Source: Orbilia blumenaviensis (taxonomy: Eukaryota > Ascomycota > Orbiliomycetes > Orbiliales > Orbiliaceae). Taken from it: DNA of 64,000 nt. Of this stretch, positions 36,731 through 49,600 are shown one piece after another. Every line of letters begins with the position of its first letter. Positions within the stretch are counted from its first letter, which is position 1. The position numbers were made by a program, and so were the translations under genes. The stretch is taken from contig JAVHNS010000015.1 in assembly GCA_036872755.1 (NCBI GenBank), forward strand, positions 682,001 through 746,000. The letters run 5' to 3'. The notes beneath the pieces are model-generated. The model saw only the letters and a list, made by a program, of their open reading frames with translations, did not search any database and was not told where the DNA came from.

Positions 36731-39700
36731 CTTTTTTTTTTTTTTTGTTTGTTGATCGGATGAGATAGATGGGGGGGTTTAGAGACAGTTTTGCTAGATT
36801 GGATTGGATGTAAGAGAGCTAAGGCATTTGCGTTTTAGTTTGCGACCGACCGACTGACTGACGGGGAACTGGGATTGTAAAACTGATATCGATAGCATAG
36901 CTTAGCTTAGCTGCTTATCCTAGCTTAAGTTGCCTGTTCGTTGGTGGGGCTTGGCGTAGGCGGGTCAATTGCCAAGCAAGCACAGGATCCGGCTTAATTA
37001 ACTTCTGAATAAATTGTGTTGGTGTTGGAAAATGGAGCCACAACACAGGTTGGCCCTTTTTTCCTTGGCCTTGCCGGTTTGGATGCGGCATAGATACTTG
37101 GCGCATAATTGGTGGTTTTTTTTCTGCACTGCTACTTTATTACCAAATTACGGTTCACGGGGGGGCTCATAATTGTTTGAAGTATGTCGTTTGAGATAGA
37201 AACGTGACGATGTCCATTATCGGCTCTTATGGAGTTGAGCATGATCATATACTGATATCACCGCAAAATGGCGTTGTTTGCAGGTGACTTGATATTATAT
37301 ACAAATTTTATCGGGATGACGGTATATTACGTAGTACTTCCTGTTCCGGTTGATATATTTCCGCATGTGGATGTGAATGCTCGTTGTGCATTCGTGGGTT
37401 ATATGATTCCCCCTTATTTAGAAATTATCTTTCATTACTGCTGGGACTTTTTTTGTTTAATCCTGATGTTTTTAGGATTGTAGGTGTGGCTTGCGCTATT
37501 AATGCGTTTCATGATAGTGTGAACTAGCTATGACAAGATATATTGTTAAGGACGCTGGCGGGAGTGGCGTCCAATATGGAAGGTAAGGTTGGGATATACT
37601 GATAAGGTCTGAAACCGCGAGGCATTTGTCGGATTGGACAGTATACAGTCCGTCCTATATGTTTCAGCGTGCCAAATTATCGATTATCTATATATTCCTA
37701 GATGCTATAAACCTGGAAAATATAATACCTCATGATATTATTATGATGATGATTGTATGGGTTGATTACTGTCTTCTAGCAAGCAGCCAGCTGGCCAACA
37801 TTCCATCTTCGCGATCTACGAGACCAGTTTCCAATATTGTATTCACCCAGATGGAATGAACTGGAAACACGATATGAAGTGTCTATGATTTTTTGCAGAT
37901 CTTATAACACCCACCACGTCGTTTACAACCCATCTTTTTTTTTTGGAAACTGATAAGGCCCGGAGTGTTGCCGATGATCTAGATTTATACACCTGGCGGG
38001 CCTGTACAGGACAGTTATCACAATATCACGAGTCCACACCCCCCCCCCCCCCTCTCCCCTTTATTATAAATTATAAAACCGCATTCCCGGTGGTCGTGTG
38101 CACCCGCGATTCGACTTCTAGAAACATTCTATAGTGTATATCCAATCCAACTCCAGAAGGAAATGCAGGCTGAGTTGGCCTGCCGAACCAAAAAAAAAAA
38201 AGGCCAACCCTGCAGCATGTCACGCAGATGGAATTCAAGAAAAGAAAACACCATTATTCAGGATCTAGATTCCGAACGGCTGATGTGGCGCGCAAGCAGG
38301 CGGGCAGGCAGGTAGGCAGGCTAACTTGTCCCCCTGTTTTTCTGGATTCCACGGCTGTTAAGCTAACAACGGTTTTCATGCGTTATCTGAACCTTGATTG
38401 TAATCTACCCGCCCAACCGCTTCGACAAAATTCCATAGAATATGTAATGCGTATGCATTGTTTATGCAAGGCCAGCACGCAGCGTAACCACCGTTTAATT
38501 TATCAAATCATGCACGCGCACGCTGCATGCGCCGGGCACACGAAAAAAAAAACCCCAGACACAGTAAGAACACAGAAGGGTGGTATCCCAACATATGGAA
38601 GAAGTCACTCGTAACGATTGGCTGAAGCCTTTTAGGACCGAGGCCGGGGCCTCTTGTCGGAAGTATCCATTGCCAGCCAGTGATATTTAAAAAAAAAGTT
38701 TTTGTCAAGGATACCGCGGTTTTCACAGAAATAAAAAAAAAAAAAAAAAAAAAAGAATTCTCCCCGGAAGGGATGAGCGTATACGGGGGGCGGGGTCTTT
38801 TGACCATGGGGTATGAATGCCGGAGAGGCACCGGGACGCCAGGGGGCGTGCAGGTACCCTGCTTTTGGAAGCTTCTCATTCGTTCCTAATTCTCCTAGCT
38901 TCCGCGAATCGCATGCCGTGAACCGGTGCATGGCAATGTACTAACACTTTGGGTCCATGTAACTGCGACTTCTGTACGCTGTGCCTGCAGCGCGCAGCCA
39001 AGATGGTAATGATCCGCTAGGGGACCCTAAAATTGCGTGGGGGATCCCGGGATATATGAGTAAGGATCGAAAGCGTAGAGAATTTACACTCGAGGCCATG
39101 ATATTATATCAACATACCAAAAAGTTTTTAAAAAAAAAGATCATGTGCTTAGTCGGGATTCCGTAATTCTTGCCAGTTATCCAGCTTTCTTTCTTTTTTC
39201 ATTCTTTTCGTTCTTCTCTCCGCGCTTTCGTGAGCAGAGTCATGTTTCTTTCTCTTTTGTTAATTTGTGATACCCCCAGAGAGTCTCATTAACCATCTTC
39301 TACAAGATGCCATGGACTTGTCACATTATGAGTCTCGCGGTATATATCTACACCCAATATTTCCCGAGGGGTGGAATAGCATAGGCTCACACATATTAAA
39401 AAAAATTCGGTTGATTTCTTACTATACTTATCCAAAGTTTTAAATTTACCTACGAGGTGCAAAACGCCATGGGTAACAAGCAAATATCATATTCGCAGAA
39501 ATCTCCTAAACCATTGACATCCCTCTAAATATTAAGAAATCTTTTTTTCTTTTTACCGCCATAACGCACCACACAGATCTGCAGGCTACCTAATTAATTA
39601 CATTTTACATCTGTATCCAAGAGAGTCTCAAAATACCGCTATACTACCAATTAACCCGGCTCATAGTAGCCCTTAGCTTAGTACAAGTTGATTGACTTGA

Positions 39701-40394
39701 CTCTTTGACGAGCTTATCGGGGATATGTACATTTATATATATATATAACAACTAACCGGTTTACGTTATAATGATGAACTATAAACCAGCAGGCGGTGCT
39801 TAGTATAACTTTTGTTATTTTAACTAAACGACCAAAGATAAAAGCCGTAAACAGGGGATTACTACTCCCCATTAGCTGTCCGGATACCTTATAATAAGAA
39901 GGGAATCCATAGTCAGAAACAATCGATCGTATTTTATATCGAGCGGTACCGCGCGCGGTGGCTGATATTTAATCAGATTTTGTTAAAAAAACCAAAAAAA
40001 AAAAAAACTTTAGCACCATTAATATTTTTGACGCCACCAGAAACGTCTATCGATATATGTATAAAATATTGGATATCTCATAAAACTAGAACCCTATAAG
40101 AAAGAATATATAAACCCACTCCACCCAGGTAAATAACATTCAAAAATCCCTTGCAAAACCCAACTCAAAGGCAAAAGCCGAATCCCATGCAACCCTCCCG
40201 ATGATTGATATCCCAACCCAAGCCTCATTAAAACAAGTTAAAGAACTTGTACAACAGGAAAAAGGAGTAGAGAGTTCAAACAGGCTGAGGTGCGAGAACA
40301 ATGAAAAAGGATGAAGCGGCAAGATTACCTGAATATTATGGCCCTTCGCTTTTTTTTAAAAAAAAAAATAAATAAAAAAATCCAGTGGGGATAT
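36731..40394. other. 3.7 kb intergenic region
   Basis: Contains the F-box promoter (T-run right upstream of its ATG), GACC/GACT repeats near 36845, a C12 run at 38040-38051 and an A22 tract at 38733-38754. A/T-rich sequence covers 39.2-40.1 kb. No convincing gene on either strand. Confidence 0.45.
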
Positions 40395-41444
40395 CTACCT
40401 CCCAGGGTCCAAAGCTTTCCCGGCATCCTCGTCATCAGCGTCGTTCATAACATCATAAACATCGCCACCCATCTCCTCATCCTCTTCCTCATTCCCTAGA
40501 CGATGAGAAGCAGAAGGATGAGAACGACGCCACCACCCATGTTCCTACTCCCTTTAATCTCTTCATCCTCATTACCAAAAATCCCTCCATGAAAACACCT
40601 CCTCCTCCGCCCAGAATATGGATAAAAATACCCATACTCAACATCATCCTTACGATCCACAATATCACCAATCCCTCCCTCTTTCCTCCCTCCTCCTCCT
40701 CCTCGCAAAACTCTGGAAGTAGTAGTAGTACGAAGAGTGGGGTAATACCGTAGGTGGTAACCACAGTCCCCCATCTTCCTCTTCCTTAACCTGTCTCTCC
40801 GACCTCAAAGTCATCCCCTCAACAACCACATCCATCCTAGGAGCAGGCACCATAGTAACCAAAACCCTGGGCTCAGACGGCGGCGGCTCCACTGCCATCT
40901 CCACCTCCTCCTCGGCCGGAAACATAGGCTGCGGGAGCCGTAGTGACGATAACGGCAGATGCGGTGGATTGGGAATATTATTCAGCAGGAATGCGAGTGG
41001 TTGGGATGGGTGTAGTTGCCGAGGAACAGGATAAGGAAAAGGAGAAGTAGATGAAGCAGAAGAAGCAGGTAAAGAAGAAGAATAAGGAGCCACGGTAGAT
41101 ACACCCGGTAACTGAAAAACCGGGCGTGATGTCGTGGAAATATCGATGGGGAGCAGAACCGGAGTCGGAGGAGGGTCTAGATCCATCATACTAGAGTCAT
41201 CATAATTTGATGGATGTATTTGTTCCATGGTAATTGGGAGTTCCTGGCCGTCGTCGTCGTCGGCGGCGGCGTTTAAGCTGCTGTTTTGGAGCAGGGTGGT
41301 GAGGGGGTCGATATCGGTTGAGGGGGCACCGGTTGTAGGAGTAATAGTACTGGTAGTATTCCTGCTGTTCTTCGAATGCCTCTTGGACTTTGAAGCGATG
41401 GCTCGGGATTTTGAGGCACGCTTGTGTCTGGGGTTTTGAGGCAT
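40395..41444 (-). CDS. Hypothetical proline-rich, acidic-tailed protein
   Basis: Three exons, 40765-41444, 40549-40712 and 40395-40495, give 314 residues. The N-terminus is strongly basic (PQNPRHKRASKSRAIASKSK), consistent with a nuclear signal. The middle is Ser/Pro-rich with hydrophobic patches (PRQLHPSQPLAFLLNNIPNP). The end is acidic (NEEEDEEMGGDVYDVMNDAD). The second intron (40496-40548, 53 nt, GTAGGA...CTAG) joins EIKG to RNEEEDEE in phase. The first (40713-40764, 52 nt, GTGGTT...CCAG) is less certain; without it the frame ends at 40665 after an Arg-rich tail. No domain is recognised. Confidence 0.6.
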
Positions 41445-42478
41445 GGCTGCTTTTGTACTATTTTCTTTTAGATGGGATAAGATTAGACGGTGGATATGGT
41501 ATATTAGATGAATGGGTGGTTGGAGGCTTACGATATGCTAAACTTCTATATGTATATATATTAGAATTGCGAATCGTTTCGGGAACTCGCGGGAGTAATT
41601 GTATCGCGGGTAATATAGTATAGAAACAGTGATACTTCATGGACGCATCCGTATTTTGAATAGGATGGTAGTATAATATATTGCTGGGATGAAGTAAAGA
41701 GGTAGGTAGGTAGGTGGGCAGTATATATACACTTGACAGATGAGAAAGTAAGAACCAAGAAAGAAAGAAAGACGCCGGACTGTAAGAGCGGGGGCCCTTT
41801 TATACCCCCTTTCCTTCTCTAACTCTTCTGAAGACGATAAAGACCACATAATATCGATATCCCGTATGTATGTATATCTACAGACGATCAAGATACCAAT
41901 ATATGTATATATAAGCACCCAATACAGCATACTAAAATGCCGAGCGAATATTTGATATAGGGCTATGTGTGCTCTGCATGACGGTGTAGACATGCATCGT
42001 CAGTCTGTGGCAGCCGCAGATCGGTTCATAGAAATAAAATATGAACTAACGAAGATCGTGAATTATTAAAAGGTTCGTAAAAAGAAAAAGAGACAATCCT
42101 GATGGGTCGCTCTGATATATACATACTTGAAAGAATATAGAAAGAAAAAAGAGGAAGGGGAAGGTATGTATGTACAGCTAGCGGGCTTGAAGTGGATAAT
42201 AATTACAATGAAAGGCGGTAGTGAAGGGGATATACAGATATAATATATACGAAAGAAGAGAAGGAAGGAGAAGAAGAAGAAAGAAGAAAGAGAAGACCGC
42301 CCCCCGCTGTAAAACGCCTAATTATAGCAGCCACACGTGTATTCCATAGACAAAAAAACAGAAAACGAAAGAACCCCTCCCTCCGGAGCCTCATGGCAGG
42401 TGAACGTGCAACCGATAAGATAAAATCAAAAAATATCAAACCTGCATGGGAAAAAAAATAATAGACCGATGAAGAATG
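41445..42478. other. Intergenic region
   Basis: About 1 kb between two minus-strand genes. It has GTAG/GAAA short repeats (41700-41770) and a GAA-rich purine tract at 42250-42295. No gene seen. Confidence 0.45.
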
Positions 42479-44008
42479 TTAAGAAGGCGGGATAACCGCC
42501 CCCTCGACAACAGCACACTTCTCCGCAACCCCACCGCACCACCTCCCCTTCTCTCCAAAATCTCCCTTATTCTTCCCCCTGCACCCCTCGCAAACCCATC
42601 CGTAGCACCCCTTACAGCACCACCCTTCCTCCCACCGACAGTGGCTGCACGCCTCAACCCACCCTTCCCACTTACACCCCCCGATCACACACCTCTCCCA
42701 CCTCTTCTCGCAAATTCCCCACCACCTATCGCTAACATCCCCCAATTCATACTTAAACTTCGCATGCCCCTCCTCATTCCTACAAAACCCGACATCGATA
42801 TCAATCCCAATCCTCTCCGCGAACCTCATGGCCTTCAACATCTCCGCTCCGTTCGACCCGTCAAGTCTTCGGAACGGGATGGGGATATATGTCTCCTCGT
42901 AGGTTTTGTATCTAAACGTGCCATTCTCATCGGCCTCCTCGTCGCATGGGAAGCTTAGATAGCTTGGCACGGGAACCGGGATCGGTCTGTGATTTCTGGG
43001 TCTTGTGAATCCCAAACCGCCTCTTAACAATCTCGGACCGGCGAACCTGAACACTTCCAGCGTCCACCCCCGTTTCTTAGACCAAACTTCTTTATCAATC
43101 ACATTCCCCTTGGAATCCACGACTTGAAACCCTTCATCTCCGGTATCCGGGTTGGTGGTATTGACGAACCTCCATCCGTGCGACTTTCTAAATTCCCCGC
43201 GAATACCAACTTCCCAGTCTCTCAAATACCCTGTGATCTGTGCGATACTCAGATCCCAAAAACCACGAATCGATAGCAAACGGAGGTTATTCCACAAACA
43301 CTGGTTTGTAAAAATCCCAAACAGAAGCTCCTCAACGATCCTATGATGTGTAGATTTAAACCGATAATTATCAAGTATCAGCACTCTAGTGTGATAATAC
43401 GGTGAAACAGGCGTATTCGGTGAATGGTTATTTAGAACTTTTGAGAGATACAAAAGCGGATCGATGACGACTTTCGAACGGAATGTGAACGGTGTGTTCG
43501 GAGGGGTTACACAACGTGGATGGGAGAGGTTCAGGGTTCGCCAGAGACGGTGCTGACGGTCGATGTTCGATCGGAGAAAGCGTGAGGTTTGGCGCAAAGA
43601 GATAAGGTCGTGGGTTGTAAGGTAGGATAGGAGGATGGGTTCGGTGATCGGGTTTGTGAGAAGGTTGAAGATTGCGCTTTCCGAGTGGCCCGGTTGTTTA
43701 TTATCGTTACGGCTGTTGAGTCGGGATCTTGACGATGAGAGTGAGGATGAGAAAGATGAGGGATTGATGGGAGATATGGAGGAGGAGGAGTGCAGGCCCT
43801 GGAGACGGCTGGCTTTGAGGGAACCGAGGATGGCGATGCGGGTGCAGGCAAGGGTGGTTGGTCGCGATCGCTTGTGTGAATCGTCGGGGGATAAGTAGGG
43901 GAAGCGGGTTTCTAGCGGGAAGACACTCAGGTAGGGTATCTTCGCGAACGTGTCTATTGACGTCGTTGTTGTTGCTGTTGCTGGTGTTGTTGTTGTTGTT
44001 GAAGCCAT
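42479..44008 (-). CDS. F-box protein with cysteine-rich C-terminus
   Basis: Single exon, 509 residues. An F-box-like segment lies near residues 115-165 (LLSYLTTHDLISLRQTSRFL, then HRLWRTLNL). The middle has leucine-rich strands (RVLILDNY, LRLLSIRGFWDLSIAQ), as in the substrate part of LRR-type F-box proteins. The last 75 residues hold about fourteen cysteines, many in C-x2-C spacing (CSHCRWEEGWCCKGCYGWVC EGC), suggesting one or two zinc-binding modules. The N-terminus is a Thr/Ala repeat and then Ser-rich. It is probably an SCF ubiquitin-ligase receptor by its F-box; the substrate is unknown. Confidence 0.82.
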   Translation of the reverse strand: MASTTTTTPATATTTTSIDTFAKIPYLSVFPLETRFPYLSPDDSHKRSRPTTLACTRIAILGSLKASRLQGLHSSSSISPINPSSFSSSLSSSRSRLNSRNDNKQPGHSESAIFNLLTNPITEPILLSYLTTHDLISLRQTSRFLRSNIDRQHRLWRTLNLSHPRCVTPPNTPFTFRSKVVIDPLLYLSKVLNNHSPNTPVSPYYHTRVLILDNYRFKSTHHRIVEELLFGIFTNQCLWNNLRLLSIRGFWDLSIAQITGYLRDWEVGIRGEFRKSHGWRFVNTTNPDTGDEGFQVVDSKGNVIDKEVWSKKRGWTLEVFRFAGPRLLRGGLGFTRPRNHRPIPVPVPSYLSFPCDEEADENGTFRYKTYEETYIPIPFRRLDGSNGAEMLKAMRFAERIGIDIDVGFCRNEEGHAKFKYELGDVSDRWWGICEKRWERCVIGGCKWEGWVEACSHCRWEEGWCCKGCYGWVCEGCRGKNKGDFGEKGRWCGGVAEKCAVVEGAVIPPS

Positions 44009-46546
44009 CGTGACATTTAATTTACGTTATATACCTAGTTAGGTAGATAGATAAAGAGAAGAAGGAGGAGGGAGGGAGGGAGGGAGATGACGATGATGAT
44101 GATGATGATGGAATGAAATGGATGGAGGGATGGAGGGAGGGAGGGATGATGGAGGGATGGATTGTCCTTATCATATCAGCGACGACATATGTAAGTATGT
44201 ACACCCCGCCATAGTCATCTCATCTCTCATCTCTTCAAACCCAATCGAATCCAATCCAGAAATTAATGACTGAAACCGATGAGTCTTGCCCCGTCTTGTC
44301 AAAAAAAAAAAAGACCAATTAGCGCAAACTTCCAGAACAGAACAGAACGGAACAGAGATGACAGAAATGACAGATGCATGCTCCTACAAACCAAACCAAA
44401 CCCACCTCAATTGATCAAAAGGGGGGGCGCGTTGCATAAAGTGTCATGCAAGTGCAAGCGCCATGACCCCAAGGATCACACCAAACTAATCCGATTCCAA
44501 TCTTTCGTTAGACGTTTCGGTCTGTTCTTTTTTTTTTTCTTGTTCAGCCGGTTAGGCGACTTTGGCCTTTCCATCCGCCTTCTGAGCCGACCAATCATCG
44601 TCAACTAACTCCCTTTTCTCTCTCGGGGAAGAGAGAGGGAGAAGGAGATGTGGTATTTTGTCATCGTCAACACAACGCAACACAGCACAACACAGCATTT
44701 TATGGTATAGGTGTGGTGGGTGTTGCCAAGCCCTGTCACTAACCTCCCACTCCCCTCTTGGCGTCAAAAAACGGTAATAACATCCCCCGTCCCCCTCCCT
44801 CCTCTTCCGTTCTCATTTCCCTTTTTGAGGTCAAAGATAAAAAGGAATGTTCCACGGCCCGACGGCGGCTTTGTGAAGGATCCCGTTTTGTCATTGGCTG
44901 TTACTCACTCTTTCTTCTTTTTTGTCTTTACTTTTTCTTTTTTTTTTCTTACTGAAAGCTGTCAGATCGATGTTATGTAATGTATGTGTTTAATGAGGAA
45001 TGTATCCGCAGATCTACGGGGATAACCTTATTTTGACGTTGGAGGAGGAGGAGGAGGATCCGATGATAAGTCATGAATACTATCTAAGAAGGTTGAGACA
45101 TGTGGTGTGTCACCGCGCTAGGTTGTTGAGACAGGGCTGGTTTGGGGGATGAGTAGAATTGGCTAGCATTAAGATGGGGACTGGTTTGATAGATAGGGAT
45201 CGAGGTTTATGCGTGCAGCGGGGGTTGTATTAGATAGATATATGTATTCTTATAATAATTAGCGACATTTATTTTTACTCTTATATATATAAGGCTTGAG
45301 CCGGATAGTTAAGGGGCAACCACCCAGGTAGATGGGAGATGATGAGTGGGCGAGCATAAACTTTTTTTTTTTAGGTTGATCGTATAGTTACCGTGTTAAA
45401 AGGGAGCTAACGAGCCTTCGACGCTTGACGCGACGATACAAGTAGCTAGAAGGGTAGGTGACTACAGCCTCGTGGCTAATAACGAATGGCATACTGTTGA
45501 TTGTGATACGTGATGCATTAACTCCGTTTTTGGAATAGAATTCCTGCATAAAGAAAGGTGGAAGGGAGTCATAGTTTTTATAGTGAAGGATTTATCCGTG
45601 GGGGTGAATTGCGTGTTGTCGTGGTTGGATTTGTGGCGAAATACCAGTTACGATTGCTAATCTATAGTATACCAGTGTAGTTATGGATTTTGATAAAGGG
45701 AGGTGCATGGATGGATAAATGGAGCGTGCAGCAGAGGGGTGGATGTATAATTCCTAATTAAGGCGGTAGTCTCGAGGGGTGTCTGCTACGTAGCTGGACG
45801 TCAACGGTTGACGTTGTGTAACGCGACTTTCCAGAAAATATCAGCGACATGAAATTGCAATTGATGTATTTTGAAATCGGATTTCTCTCTGTATAAGATA
45901 GTTCCGCTGTTCGTTACACGTTAAAATAGGACGGAAAAATAATCTTGTTGTAATGGATAGAGTAGTTACTTCTTCGTGAATTTGCATGCCTGTTTGAACA
46001 CTGTTTATACGCAAACAAAGTAGAGGCCGGACGTTCTGTCTCCCATTTAGAACCTACGGATATAATTGTATACAACTGTACAATTGGTATTAGTGATAAC
46101 CGTATAAACCGTTATATCTATACTACAGTGCATAGGGCGGGAATATGTCCCAACAGTGTCGCTCTGGTCACAATATGATTTAGTGTAATCCTGGGCTGCT
46201 CTCGAGACCAGGCTGCCCCACCCATGAAGCATTATATCGGTTCCCAATGAATAGAGTAGAATAGACCTCAACAGTATAAATTTCCCCAGGCCATATAGCA
46301 ACGTAGCCCAGGCGGATGATATCCAAGCCCATTCAAGCCGCACGAGCCCCGCACGAGCCCCCTTCAAGCCCTTACCCCATAACCCCGACGCACGCTTACA
46401 AAAAAATCCACCAAAAGCTGAATATCACGAACCGTCCCCGCCTCTCCGCCTCGCCCGCTTCGCCTCTTCCATATTCTATTCAAAGATTCCGTGAACGAGA
46501 ACAATGTTCTCACGAAAAGAATCCCTCATGTGATCCGTGGTGTGGG
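44009..46546. other. 2.5 kb intergenic region
   Basis: Simple repeats lie directly upstream of the F-box gene: GGGA units (44066-44086 and 44128-44160) and GATGAT units (44087-44110). T-rich tracts and a GGA repeat near 45040 follow. No gene is supported. Confidence 0.5.
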
Positions 46547-46650
46547 GTATATAACCACCCTCTCCCCCCCTGCTTTTCTCATCCTTCTTTTCTTTCTTTC
46601 TTTCTTCTACAACAAGAACAAGCTTACGCATATCGTGGATATATAAGCTG
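46547..46650 (+). promoter_or_regulatory. TATA box and pyrimidine-rich leader of the hairpin locus
   Basis: TATATAA at 46548-46554, followed by a C/T-rich stretch with CTTT repeats (46557-46610) and CAACAAGAACAAG, lies 97 nt before the ATG at 46651. This is the usual architecture of a strongly transcribed filamentous-fungal gene. Confidence 0.65.
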
Positions 46651-49600
46651 ATGAAAGCTACAAACGTCGCTTATATCTCATCTCTCTTCTCTCTTCTCTC
46701 TCTAGTAGGATCCGCTTCTGAACGGACCTACCCACCCTCCAGCTCCTCCGAGCTTCACGACAAAGAAAACAAAAGCCACCCAACAAAAACAAAGCTACCA
46801 AATAAAGCTTGTGAAGGTATTTTATCCGTCTATCATCAAAGTTCCACCGCCCCCCTCCCGCCGAATATCCTCAATGGCAGGCCTTCGCGGCCTAGCCATC
46901 ACAAAAAGGGGTTGCTGGCTGGATAATCCTCCAGTCAGATCTGGTCGGTGCCGCCGCACTCCCATCGGTTGGGAAATCTCGGGGAGGGGCAATTGCCCCT
47001 ACCCCCACTCCACCATCAAATCCCCGGTGTGAATTCTCTCCAAAGAGACCGGCGGGCGTCCTGGGGGAATCGTCACCCCCCCACCCAAGATTCACTCCTG
47101 GGTATTCTGGACACCCGCGGGGTTCCCCCCCCCCGGCCCCGCGAGGTGTGTGTGATATCCGACAGAGCAAAAGAAGAAGAACAGAGGGAAAAAAACTGTG
47201 GCTGGCCGATGAAAGTCAGGGATTGGATCTTTGGCTGATATCTGGACTCCTGGTTTTTTTTTTTCTCTAGTTTTTTCTTCTTGCTCTTGCGGCCAAGGGG
47301 GGGGGGAGGGGGAAGAAAGGTATGGTGGCGGTGGTGGTGGATTGGTATGTTTCCTCCCAGTCTTTATATATTATATTTTTTTGGGAGTTAATGCTAACGA
47401 CTGAATTATACAGGTGCCGGGAGATAAAAAGGTCGAAACCCGCCCCCAATTGGGGGCGAGGTTTGAGGAGGGGGCGGGGGCGTTTTCCCTCTTCATCTTC
47501 AAAGGGGGCCCGCTTACATAAAAAAACCAATCGTGGTATGCGAGGCCTGGGGAATAAGGTCAGCCCCCCAAATAAATAAAACAAAAAGGTATGTCCCCTA
47601 TAACCTACTATCAAAAATGGAAACTAAGAATAGTCGCTGATGTATAAAGATATATAGGGATGACGACATCAAGCCCTTTCCAAACCCGCGGGGTGGGTGG
47701 GTGTGCCTACCAGGGGAGGTACGCTCTCCACTCCACCCCCCCCGGGCTCCCACCCCCCCTTCATACAAGAAGAAGGCCAACAAAAAGAAGAAGATCCTCT
47801 TTTTGAGGGGTAGGAGCCAAGCCCCCCCGCCCCCGGAGGAGGATTGGGGGGGGGGGGAAGAACATTCTCTGTTCTTTTCCTTTCCATGTTGTGGCTTCGG
47901 AAAGGTGTGGGATTGTGAGCTGTTGCTATGAAACTTGATGTTGGGGTACGTATCTCTTTAATCCTCTTTGTGGTTTGTTTTTATATTGTGGTTTATAGTA
48001 TACTGATATGAGTTTTGGGTTTTTTATAGGGGTGTGAGCCCGCCCCAATTGGGGCGTGGTTCTGGGGGGCTGTGGAAGGGCAGTGGGACGGGGTCGGGAG
48101 GAGGATGATGGCCCCGGTCCCACTGTCATGGGAGCTATTGACCAAGGATTTGGGTGAGGAGGAGGAATATAAAAAGAAGAAGAAGAAGAAGCGAAAGAAG
48201 GAACAAGAAAAGAAAAGATATAAAAAAAAAGAAGGATAAAAAGAAGGGGTATACGCGGGGAAAAGGAGAAAAAGAAATTAAAAAAATAAAAGAAATAAAA
48301 TAAAAAAAATAAAAAAAAAAATAAAAAATAAAGAAAAAAAAAAGTAAGAAGAAAAGGAGGAAAAAAAGGAAGGGAACAAAAAGAAGAAGAAATCAAAGAT
48401 CGACAGAACGAAGGAGCAGAGGAGGAGAAAGACGGGGCCGAGGAAGACCTTGAGCCAGACGAGCCCTCTAGCGGGGGGCGGGGCGCCTACCCCCAATCGG
48501 GGGTAAGGCAATGTTGGATCCCAGCTGAGCTCCGCTGTAAGTAATTCCTCAATCCCCCATAAACATTTATATCAAAAAAATCCATGCTAACAATATTCAT
48601 AGTTCCACGGGGAAAATATCGGCCCGCCCCCAATCGGGGGGCGAGGCCAGGAAGCAGGCCCAGCAGAACACAGGCCACAGCGGTGGTGGGCGCCTTCTCG
48701 CTCACTACCTATGCGGGCCTGCTTCCATCCCTACCCCACGGCGACGAGGAGCCTCAAAACACATGAGGTCTGCTGTAGACACGGGGTATGTTCTCTCAAA
48801 TAAAAGCTTAATTCATAATGTATAAAGAGTTTGGAAGCTAACTAACATATTTGTTATATAGAAATTCCGTGCAGACCGAGCCGGCGGCTGCCATCGTGGC
48901 CATGGCCCAAAGTGTGGGCCTGGCCAGTCATCCCCCCGCGACGCCCCATAGTGGGCTTGCGGGTGGGAGAGGAGGGGGTGGGTTAAGCATGTGGGGCACC
49001 ACCCCATGGTGGGGTCGGGGGGGGAGAATAGGCCGGGGATGGCGAAGGTATTTCGATGCCTCGACACCCAGCAACATGTGCCGCCGGGTGGACTTCCAAA
49101 GCTAGACGAGGACGAAGTTTGGAAGTGGGATAGGGATGGGGGGATGTCCGTGGTTGTCGAGCACAACCCGGGCTGGGTTGGGCTGGTTTCAGCTGGGGCC
49201 CCGGATGGTGGCGGGGCCTACGATTGGGGGGTGGGATGCGGCCGGGGCCCAAGAGGATGGGGCCTACGGCCCTCCCCCCCCTTCTATTTGTTTGGTGGGG
49301 GAGGGGGAGGGGGCATTGCCTGCAATGCGTATGAACAATAAGGCCCCCCCCCCTCCCCCCCTTCTTCCCCTCAGCGGACCATCTGAGGACACTATGGCTT
49401 GGGGATAAGAAGAAGAAGAAAAAGGACAAATAATAGGAAGAGGAGGAAGAGGAGGAAGAGGAGGAAGAATTGGAGGAGGAGGAATACATGGGGGAGGCAG
49501 GGAGGAAGAGGAATCAGAGGAGGAAGATTGGGGAAGAATGTGCCCGCTGGGGCGTACTTAAGCCCGTACGTCGGGCTTAAGATGGTCCCGCGGGCAGAAA

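Noticed and set aside
47926..48396. 156-codon Phe/Leu-rich minus frame
   Set aside because: It is the antisense of the AAG/AAA-rich tract in the hairpin locus and has no independent support.
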